29,584 nt of DNA from Polyrhizophydium stewartii (Eukaryota > Chytridiomycota > Chytridiomycetes > Rhizophydiales), in the NCBI GenBank assembly GCA_027604665.1, contig JADGIZ010000077.1, positions 1-29,584 on the forward strand, in the 5' to 3' direction. Positions within the stretch are counted from its first letter, which is position 1. Every line of letters begins with the position of its first letter. The notes beneath the pieces were generated by a model. That model was given only the letters and a program-made list of their open reading frames with translations, was not told the origin of the DNA and did no database searches. A program made the translations under genes and the position numbers. Positions 21,539 to 29,584 of the stretch are shown in pieces.

Positions 21539-24012
21539 CTAATGGTGTCCGATACGAGCCCAACGCGAGGCATCGGCTGCCGGGGCCGCGTGCGGTGTCG
21601 GCGGCGATGTGAGGTTATGTGGGGGATCAGCCAAACCCAAGTGACGCCATGCATACATGAGGATCTCGTCTGCAACCGCTGTGCTGTCGGCCGACGGAAT
21701 GACCTTGCAGACTGCCAAGGCCGCGCGGTCGAGGTCGGCCAGGGTCTGTACCACAGTGCGGCCAATAACGGCTTCCCGCGACGAGGCGATGAGCTCCTGA
21801 GGCGAGTGGATCTTAGTCGGGGGAAGGTGCACTGGCTGCTCTGAAGTTGCAAGGGCCGCAGAGGCGGATGGTTGGACGGTCCTGGATGCCCCTGGCGCTG
21901 GCAGCGGTGGGAGAATGGCATACAGAGGTGTCGTCAGCGCAAGGACCCGCCGGTCTGTTGAGCCCATGTGGATCGTGCGGATGCTCGAGCCCAGGGTCGG
22001 CGTCGTGCCCTGTCCCGCAATGATGCCTCTCGCCTGTTCGTCGATGGGGTCCTGCGGATGGTGTCCCTGGGGCGCAAGGGCGCAAAGCATCTCGAGGATC
22101 GAGTGCTGCGCGGGAAAGTCAGCTGCGTGTCGCACATGGCTCCAGGCGATTGGCCGTGGCTTACGAGGTACGCATGGCCGGCAGGAACTTGGCTACCAGG
22201 CACAGCCGGGGAGCAGTAGGACGGCTCGAACAAACTCGTCCGACTGAGGATCTGCTTGAACGTGTCGTTGAGTGGGACGTTGAATGGTGCCCAAGCCACG
22301 GCAAGCGGTCTGCACGTTGCGAGTGCGGCGAGCTCGCGCTCGAGCAGCACGCGCAGAGATGCGGTTTGTGGAAGCTCGACAAACGGGTTCGCCGTTGCCG
22401 TGCCTTTGCATGTCGCCGCCGAGGGCGAGATGCCAGCGGACGACGCGGCGACCGAGATGCGGGCTGCGCGCTGTGAAGGCGACAGAGTCGAGAGCGCCGC
22501 GAGCGTTACATGTAAGGACGGCCCGCGGCGGCGGGACTGCGGGGCTGTCACGAAGCGCGGCGGCATTCTTGCTGGTGGCCGGGTTCTCCACTCAACCGTG
22601 TGGGTCTGGAGCACCGCAATCACCTCGGCGCGGGTAGCCGGTCCGCCGACTTTGAGTGCGTGGGTAACTAGCCGCATCACGCTGGATCGAAGTCGCAACG
22701 AAGCTTGGCTGTTGCTCTGCGAGGATGTGAGGATGTTGGGACAATGCATCGAACTTGGATCCCGCCGGATTAAGCCGTGGGACGGCCGCACAAGCTGCCA
22801 CGACGCTTGCGAAGCATTGAGCTCTGCTGCTTGGTGCTGCAGCGCGATCCGAAGCGCTGTCGCGATCATCTTTGAAAACCACGGAGTCGCCGAAGCGAGG
22901 CTTTCGGCTGTATCCTGCAGGGATTCTCAGACTTGTTTCTGGGCATCTGTGCGACAGTGTAGAAAACACACCTGGTCGCAGAGCATCCCACGCACAATAC
23001 GCATCCATGAAATCTTGTCATCGTCGTCCCACATTGATGCACATCTGCAGGCATATCCATCAGCGTCAGGGGTACATTCTGGTTTCGCAAGCTGCGATTT
23101 CGCTTACCCGCCAGCGCAGACGACCTCGCCAGCGGCAGCCACCAGCCGAGCGCCGCCTGCCTGGAGGAACGCATCGACAAAGACGACGGGCCGACAGCAC
23201 ATGTCCACCGCAAGCCTCTTGAACCACGAGCGGGAAGCCCGCGCCGCGTGCTGTTGAGTGACGAGGCTCCACCGCGATTTGACGAGGAGCGACGACAAGG
23301 CGTCCGTGTATGCGCGCACAACATCCGCGCATGTCTCCAAAGGAAGGTTGATCGGACAGGGCACCTGGCCGCGCATGGTCGAGACGTATTCAAAGACGTT
23401 GTCTTTCGATTCAGGGTCGTTGCCGTGGGCACTTTGGTCGCGCGTGCTGACCTTGTTTTTGAGCGCCGAGTCGAGCGCTTCGTCCAGATCAAGGAACCAC
23501 ATCGATAAGGCGCTGCGGACGGCAGCTCGCCGCGGCGCGCAAGCGTCCTCAAGCTCATGCGCGAGGCTTTGTAACGATAGGGTCGTTGGCATCGAGCCGG
23601 TTGCGGCGAGGGCAAGCACAAGCCGAGCGGTGCGTGACTGGGTGGACATGAATCTGGACGCCTCGGCCTGAATGGCCGCAAGTAGCTGCTCCTTGCCGTC
23701 GCCGCTACTCGCGGTATTGCCGTTGCAGTCGGCGCCAGCACTGGCGCCTGGCTTGAGCTGCCCAGCGGCGGCACGCAAGGCTGGCGCAGTTGCCACGCGC
23801 TGGTGCCCAACACAACCCGTCTGCGAGGTCAAGACTCAGCGCGTCGCCGCCAACACTGCCGAGCACTCGGCCCCAACACGCACATCACCGCCGTTGCTGT
23901 CGCGTCTCGCCCGCGCCGTCTCTGTCCTCCGAGCAGCGTGCCGAGAGCTCTCGATAAGCGAGACGCATCTGCCGATGCACTCGCATTCCGTGTCGCCGGG
24001 TTCGCACAGCAT
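21539..24012 (-). CDS. Unrecognised helical protein, possibly armadillo-like
   Basis: I cannot assign a family. On the minus strand the exons are 24012-23884 (least certain), 23820-23108, 23044-22972, 22914-22165 and 22105-21539, about 743 residues. The 23045-23107 and 22106-22164 introns have GTAAGC donors and CTGAC branches; the 22915-22971 intron has GTGTGT and a weaker branch. Phases match throughout, and the 73-nt exon reads CASMWDDDDKISWMRIVRGM, clearly protein-like. Leucine-rich amphipathic helices recur (AHELEDA, ADVVRAYTDALSSLLVKS, SSVMRLVTHALKVGG), which faintly recalls the armadillo-type FH3 region of formins, but there is no FH2 domain. The 5' end is ambiguous: an alternative first exon from ATG 24059 in another frame, with donor GTGATG at 23888, would also join in phase. 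I preferred 24012 because its donor, GTGCGT, fits the local consensus. Confidence 0.6.
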
Positions 24013-24414
24013 TGCTCTCGCACGGTGGGAAGAGTGCGGCAAAGCGCCTGCTCGGCCATGAAAGTCAAGCCAACAAAAAACAACGACAGCAGCAACATCG
24101 CAACAAACGCGTTCCTTGCATTCCGTGCCGTCGCTGGACTCTTGAGTCAATCGCTGGTACATCATTTCGGAAACTACATCGGGGGAAGGTTGGCGACTCT
24201 GCGACAGCAAGATAGCACACGCCTTGTGCTGTTTACATCCATCTTTTTTCCGTTGTTTGGGTAGGTGAGGCGATAAAAAAAAGGTGGACGGGTGATGTGA
24301 GAAATGAATTGCATCGGCGGGAGGGACCATTTGCCACCGAGGCAGTCGCTTGCGCAAACTTCGTCGCGCTGGCGTAGGCAGCATGTGAATTGCGTGCGAA
24401 CTTGTGGTGCCGCT

Positions 24415-24436
24415 TGTGTGTGTGTGTGGGGGGGGG
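24415..24436. repeat. TG repeat followed by G-run
   Basis: A short TG microsatellite runs directly into nine consecutive Gs and is followed by more purine-rich sequence. It is probably length-variable and lies in the upstream region of the unknown minus-strand gene. Confidence 0.8.
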
Positions 24437-24843
24437 GCGGAGGGGATGTGTGTAATGTGAGGGTGATTTGGGATCGACGACGACAGGACATGGTGCTCAA
24501 GAGGTCTTTGGAAGCGCCAAGAAAGAAACCAATGGCTTTTAAAAGGATCAACGCGGCAGGAGACGTGCGTGGGTCAGGCTGTGGATGCGGATAGAGAGAA
24601 GAATGCGTGAGAACGCATGGGCGTTTGGGCGTCAAGGTCATACGAGCCGAAACAAACGCAGTACTGGATCAGTCTATGGAAAGATATGCTTCCTCTCTGC
24701 TGGCCGGACGCCTCCCGTGCTTGCACGATCCCCGCGTGGGCCAATGTCGGCATGGTCGCATGCCTTCGTGTGGGGTTGTTTGGAAAAGGCGCCCCCGCGC
24801 TTGGCGGGGAAACTTTGGGTGCATCAAAAAGAGAGAGGTCTGA

Positions 24844-24872
24844 CCCGCCGCGCGTACCTTGCGCGCGGCGGG
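24844..24872. repeat. Perfect 11-bp hairpin
   Basis: The arm CCCGCCGCGCG at 24844-24854 and its exact reverse complement at 24862-24872 flank a 7-nt loop. The stem is all G-C and would be very stable in RNA from either strand. It may lie in the kinase 3' UTR or in the leader of the next gene. No function is shown by the sequence. Confidence 0.75.
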
Positions 24873-25442
24873 CCACATGCTGGTGAAGAGCCAAAGCAGA
24901 TCCTGTAGTCGACGGGAGTGTGTGCTGGGCGTCTCGGAGGACCGAGGCGCAAGGCGGAAAGCGGAAGGCGGGATAGGCGAGCTTGTCGTTGCATCGATCG
25001 GCACTCTCTTGGGCATCACAAACGAGACTGCGGCGAAGCAGTCCGTGTGATCAAGGGCAGCACGCAGATCTGACTACATGACGGATTGGCATTAACAGAC
25101 GGAACGTGCCACTCAAGTCGCGCAGCGCGCAGCCTGGTTGCGAAAATCGCTCAGCATCATGCAATCAAAGGCTGTCTCGACGCACCATCAACAAAACAAA
25201 CAAAAAAAAGGGTGCCATTGGTGTGGGTTTGGTGCTGAGGGAGAATGAAGAGGGGATGCGAGACGAAATGATGGAGCGGAGGCAGCGGCAACTGCTGCGA
25301 CGACGATGATAGCAGATGCATCGGCGATAGTAAAATTTGGTTAGGCGGATGGGGTGGGGAAAGACACGGCGGCGACAAAGTGTAAAAAAGAGAAAGTGGA
25401 TTGCAAACAACGGCCCTGGTGACGCTCATGCTGGCGGCTTGC

Positions 25443-28400
25443 TCATTGCGTCGAGTCCCTTGAGCCGCAGACGCCAAAGATTTTCTTCCACCACGCCTTC
25501 TTCTTGTGCTCCGCATGTCTCGCAGCTGCTGCTGCGGCGGTGTTTGTCGCACCTTGAGCGCCTGCGGTGCCCTGGCCTGCGGTGCCCTGCTGGCCGACAG
25601 AAGGGTTGCCATTCATGCCATGGTGGCTCTTGTCCATGCCCGATGCCGTAGCCATGCCCGCGGTGCTGTGAACGACCGAGTTGCCCGGGTTGATGCTGTT
25701 GTTGTTGGCACGCGCCTCCGAGATGCCGTCGTGAGGCGACGCTTGCGGTTGCTGCGTCTGCATGGGCGACTGCATCGGCGGCTGGTGCATCTGCTGCATC
25801 GGCACCTGCTGCTGGTGCTGATGCAATTGCTGGTACTGGAGCTGCTGCTGCTGCTGCTGTTGCGCGAGCGCCTGCGCCTGCGCCGTCTGCTGCGTCGCCT
25901 GCGCCTGGTGCGGGACGGACGGGCGCGGCTGCGTCACGTCGGTGCGGCTTGCCGTGGGCTCGCGCGAGACCGACTGGCTGCCGAGCGCATATGTGGAGCC
26001 CTGCATGACGTACATGCTCCCCGTGGCAGGTTGCGGCATGCCAGGCGCGAGCTGCGACAGGCGCTGGTTTGATGGCGAGGACGGCATGTTGGAGCTGAAC
26101 GACGCAACGTGGCCCTGCGGCGATGACGCATATCCCGGGTGCGAGACCGTGTGCATCGCGGCACCACCGCCTGACGGCGCGAACGAGCGGTGATGGCGCT
26201 CGCGTTCGCGCTGTTCTCGCAGCTCGCGCTCAGCCTCGCGCAGGCGCTCTTTCTCCTTTCGCTGCTGGTCCATGATGACCATCCAGTCAAAGACGCCGTC
26301 GTCGGTCTCGTTCATGCGCAGAAGAACCTTGTTCATCAGCCCGCGTAGGTAGTCGTAGTCGGGCTGCTCCTCGAACTTGAGGTTGCGCACATATGTGAGA
26401 TACATGGCAAACTCCTCTGCATACCAAAGCCGGTATTAGTTGACGTGTACGAGTGGCCAGTCAGATGGCGATGAATGCGAGATGAGAGCGCACCAGGGTG
26501 ACCCTCGCAGAGCTCCTTGATGCTAGTCGTCTGCTTCTTCTCGCCAATCTTTTCGTACTTTTGTTTGTTGGTGGCAGCCTTGAGGCCCTGCCAGGGTAGG
26601 CTGCCTCGCAAAAAGTACATGAAGACGTGGCCGAGCGCCTCGAGATCGTCTCGCCGAGATTGTTCTGCAAAGAGTGCCGCAAGACTCGTCAGATGTCGAG
26701 CCAAGAGGGCGGCATCAAACCCAGCGGATGTTGTTCAGGCGGCAGCAACTCACCCCGACCCAGATGGGTATTGATGCTCATGTACCGCGCGGTGCCCGAG
26801 AGTGACTTTTTCTCGCGGTAGGGGATGTGGACCTTTGTCTTTGGGTCGCGATACTGCTTTGCCATGCCAAAGTCAACTATGTAGATCTGGGATGCGGGGT
26901 GGGGATGCGAGAGCGAGTGATTTGCCAGGATGCTGGTTGGGTCTGCTTGCGCGGCTGCTTGTCAGTGGTGTGCAGGGAAGATGGCGGGTCAGAGAAAAGA
27001 GGCAAGACGCACCAAGACCCGCAGGCGCATTGGCGTTGGGCTCCTGGTGGCGCGGGATGCGGCCGACAAGGAAGTTGTCAGGCTTAATGTCGCGGTAGAT
27101 GAGATTGCGCTCGTGGATGGACTGGACGCGCGTAATCTGGATGCGGCACGGATTAGGCGGAGCGCAGATTCGGGCGGCGGAGGTTGCGCGGCGGACGTTG
27201 AGCGGCGGAGGTTGATCAGCAAACGCAAAAGGATGGATGCGGCGGAGGAAAGCCGGTGACGCGGGTCGAGCGGAAAACGGTCGGCGCGGCAAGCACGACC
27301 CGGGCCTGCGCGCGAGGGGCTTTGACGCAACAGCGCGCGCGGCCAGAGAAGGCAAGAGCATGGGGAAACGCAGCGGAGCGACCGGGCGTGGATGGACCCA
27401 CCATTTGTTTTGCTGCCATGCAGACGGATTTCACGCTCAGCTTGCGGTTGGAAAGGTCAAAGAGGTCTTCGAGCGAGGGGCCGAGCAGGTCGATGCAGAG
27501 GATGTTGTGCAGGCCCTCCTGGCCAAAGTAGTAGACAGAGGGGACGCCAACTGTTGGCCCACAAGGCGAAATGACGGAATGAGAGCGTCCGGCGAGGGGT
27601 GTGGCGCAAGCGGCCACGGATGGCGTTCAGCACACACGTGGCCAGCGATCGCGAGAGAAGGTGAGCTCCATCGAAAGAAGGAGTCGGGGGGGGGGCGGGG
27701 ACAAGTTCGCGGCAGGTGAGGTGCGAAGATTGCTCACCGCACTGTGCCATGATCTTGTAGGTTCTGTATTCATCACGGAGCTGCGGAGCATCGCTCTTTC
27801 TTGGCTCGAACTTGATGGCAACAGGCTGGTTGTTGAGCAAGTTGGTTCCTGTGAGCATATAAGCGGCGCAACGTGAGGTGAGGAAGAGAGCAACGAGGCC
27901 GAGTGCGCCGGCGAGAGCGAGGCAGGCAGGCGGCAGGCCGGTGTATGGGGAATAGACACCGTTTGGGCCAGGAGACGAGGCAGCCCGAGATGGCGAGACG
28001 ATGAAGGAGAGGCGACGACGCCAAGGCGAGCCCGCGAGAGTTGGCAGGCGAGGCGTTTGAGAGGTGGGTCAAGCGGCGGCGATGACGAAGCGACCGCGGA
28101 CGTGGCGGGTGAGCAACGGCCGAAGCGGAGCCGCAGAGGGCGGTTGCGGGAGCGTGGCCAAGGCACAGCAGCGGGCGATATCGTCAGCGGCAAGACGAGG
28201 CGGTGCTGGAGCCCAAACGGCACCTGCGGCGCAAGGGCGCCGGACGACAGGAGCGGTGGACGCCGCCGGGGGTGGAGGGCCAAGGATGCCGCGCAGCTAG
28301 CGGTGGGGTGGGAGGCTGCAACAGAAAGGCGGCAGGCATCGGGGCGCCCGGGCGAGGCGCTGGCAGGCATCGGGCCGCAGCGACGGCGCGCAGCCAGCGG

Positions 28401-29128
28401 CAGCTGCGGGCGAGGAGGCGGCGGCGAGCCGCAAACACATGGGCGTCGCCGGGGGAAGAGGGGAACGGCGTGGGGACAGGGAGCGGCAGCGGGGTAGTCG
28501 CACGAAGCCCAGGCAGCAGGCGGTCGTGGCCGGCAGCGGCGGGAGGTGGAGGCGGCAGCGTGCGGTTGTTGTTGCTGGAAGGCTGCGGGCGGCGGGAGGC
28601 GCCGGAGAGCAGGCGGGCGGAGGGGCGGGGGACGGCGCGGAGGGAGAGGGGGGCAGGCGAGGGGCTCCGCAGCCCAACGGTGCGGTGGCCCCGGCGGTAC
28701 CTCGGTGGCCGCACTACGAGCGTGGGCGTCCGGGGGGGAGAGGGTGGGACGGATTCCGGGCATGCCGGAGGCGCGGGCCGCCCCCCACGCAGCGGGAGGC
28801 GGCGGCGGCTGCTGCGGCGACCGCGGCAGGAGCTGCGAGCGGCGGGGCAGACGCACGCACCCTCGTAGATGATGCCGAACGAGCCCTCGCCGATCTTGCG
28901 GCCGATGCGGTAGTGGACGCCGACGACGTTTGGCCCCGCCGAGTGGAGGCGGTTCGAGGACGACGACGCCGGGATGCTCTGCTGCGTCTGCTGCGGCTGC
29001 TGCGACTGCTGCAACTGCTGCTGCGGCTGCTGGGGCTGCGGCTGCTGCGGCTGCGGCTGCTGCGCGGCGGGCGCGGCGGCTGCGGCGTGGTGGGCGCGCT
29101 GCGGGGGCTGGGCAGCTGCGTCCGACAT
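25443..29128 (-). CDS. Casein kinase I, Yck/CK1-gamma type
   Basis: Serine/threonine kinase; fungal Yck relatives act at the plasma membrane in nutrient signalling, endocytosis and morphogenesis. Minus-strand exons: 29128-28861, 27848-27738, 27550-27402, 27136-27013, 26942-26754, 26664-26494 and 26416-25443, about 661 residues. Visible parts: Gln/Pro-rich N-terminus; [20 protein letters not shown] lysine; [24 protein letters not shown]; catalytic [46 protein letters not shown]; and [20 protein letters not shown]. The C-terminal tail is Gln/His/Pro/Met-rich and ends in a basic, aromatic patch ([13 protein letters not shown]) followed by seven residues. Yck proteins usually end in a palmitoylated Cys pair; here one Cys lies eight residues from the end. 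The start ATG at 29128 opens [10 protein letters not shown]. Intron 1 is about 1 kb. The fourth junction adds 18-19 residues before IYIVDFG. Confidence 0.93.
27849..28860 (-). other. Kinase intron 1, unusually long
   Basis: The donor GTGCGT follows the glycine-loop exon at 28860 and the acceptor CTCACAG ends at 27849, giving 1012 nt against 57-265 nt for the other introns in this window. Splicing joins IIYEG to [13 protein letters not shown] exactly as in relatives. The transcribed strand sequence is strikingly rich in C and T, with very few A. Open frames inside it are low-complexity and protein-unlike. I found no C/D snoRNA signature. Confidence 0.88.
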
Positions 29129-29534
29129 GCGGCAGTTGGTGGGGTGATGCGCGGAGAGCGACAAAGAGCGATTTGCCTGCTGCGGCCTGCGGTCATCTTG
29201 CCTCGGCAGGACGACGCTTGGCCGCCCGGCACTCAGACGGACAGCGCTCAGCAGCACGACGCTCGGCAGGACGACTCTCGGCCGGACGACGCTCAGCTGC
29301 ACGACGCCCTGGCGCGGGTAGCCGGCTGCTCGGCTGTCGATCTGGGCCGGCGCCCGGCCGCCGCAGCGGAGGACCGGGAAGGCGCAGCACCGGGACGGCG
29401 CAGGCACAATGGGCCGTTCATTGGCGGCTCAGTGGGATTCATTGGCGGCCAGTCGGCGGCGGCGGCGGGCGGCGGTCACTCGGCGGCGACGCGCCGTGGC
29501 GCGACGGGAGGCGCCGGCGCACGCACGCGGGCGA
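29129..29534. other. Upstream region of the kinase gene
   Basis: This region holds the presumed leader and promoter of the kinase. No TATA box is evident. A run of degenerate repeats lies at about 29205-29312, and further GGCGG-type simple sequence follows at about 29450-29480. No other gene is supported. Confidence 0.5.
29205..29312. repeat. Degenerate short tandem repeats
   Basis: Variants of a unit close to CTCGGCAGGACGACG recur about six times (for example near 29210, 29228, 29250, 29265 and 29280), with spacing of roughly 14-18 nt and frequent substitutions. The repeats lie about 80-185 bp upstream of the kinase start codon. Confidence 0.6.
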
Positions 29535-29584
29535 GCGCCGATGCGACGCGCTCGAGCGCGCGGTCGAGCGCGTCGCATCGGCGC
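29535..29584. repeat. Perfect 21-bp inverted repeat at right edge
   Basis: The arm at 29535-29555 (starting GCGCCGATGCGACGCG) and its exact reverse complement at 29564-29584 flank an 8-nt centre. The second arm ends on the last base of the window. A fold-back of this length at a terminus is typical of an assembly or read artefact, but a true palindrome cannot be excluded. Confidence 0.9.

Larger units (their letters stand above)
24060..25442. other. Gene-poor intergenic region of about 1.4 kb
   Basis: This is the longest stretch without a supported gene, lying between the 5' end of the unknown minus-strand gene and the 3' end of the kinase. It is richer in A and T than the rest, with A/T runs near 24078, 24276 and 25200, a TG repeat leading into nine Gs (about 24415-24436), and a strong hairpin at 24844-24872. 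Open frames in it have no protein-like composition. I found no tRNA A/B boxes and no C/D pair with a closing stem. Confidence 0.6.

Noticed and set aside
23829..24098. Minus-strand frame starting MLLLSLFFVGLTF, resembling a signal peptide of a small secreted protein
   Set aside because: The hydrophobic start comes from an A/T-rich intergenic segment, and the body overlaps the first exon region of the larger unknown gene; cleavage-site context and codon use give no support for a separate secreted protein.
24060..25442. tRNA, snRNA or SRP-type RNA in the long intergenic region
   Set aside because: I looked for tRNA box B, U1-U6 core strings and C/D pairs with closing stems on both strands and found nothing convincing. 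A covariance-model scan would be needed to exclude diverged RNAs.
27627..28868. Long open frames on both strands inside kinase intron 1
   Set aside because: They are Pro/Ser/Arg or Gly/Arg low-complexity strings from skewed base composition, and the intron is fixed by exact restoration of the kinase sequence on both sides.

Overview
The window is nuclear DNA from a fungus, most likely a basidiomycete. It is very GC-rich, and its genes are cut by short spliceosomal introns (mostly 57-150 nt) with a consistent signature: donor GTGCGT or GTGAGT, branch site CTGAC, acceptor CAG. The first gene is a type I fatty acid synthase whose beta and alpha halves lie in one reading unit. That architecture is known from some basidiomycetes, whereas ascomycete yeasts have two chains. 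I cannot name the species. Both ends look like contig ends, because each carries a palindrome.

Layout. 1-138: non-matching GC-rich sequence, perhaps an intron tail or an assembly edge. 139-11627 (+): single-chain FAS, truncated in the acyltransferase domain at the window start, then ER, DH, MPT, ACP, KR, KS and PPT. 12028-16340 (+): cytosolic-type leucyl-tRNA synthetase with six introns. Intron 5 (14201-14457) carries what looks like a C/D-box snoRNA whose D' guide is complementary over 14 nt to a conserved 18S rRNA segment (snR54/U59 type). 16499-19676 (+): large low-complexity protein of unknown function. 19805-21510 (+): mitochondrial carrier of the oxaloacetate carrier (Oac1) type. 21539 to about 24012 (-): unrecognised helical protein, convergent with the carrier and only 28 bp from it. 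About 24060-25442: the longest gene-free stretch, with simple repeats and one strong hairpin. 25443-29128 (-): membrane-type casein kinase I (Yck/CK1-gamma group) with seven exons and an unusually long first intron. 29129-29584: upstream region ending in a perfect 21-bp inverted repeat.

The genes are housekeeping genes rather than a cluster: cytosolic fatty acid synthesis, translation, mitochondrial metabolite transport and kinase signalling. The observations most worth checking are the intronic snoRNA, an in-frame presequence-like extension upstream of the LeuRS start, the fused FAS with an apparent stop codon hidden in its junction intron, and the odd features of the kinase gene (1-kb intron 1, insert before the DFG motif, atypical C-terminus).
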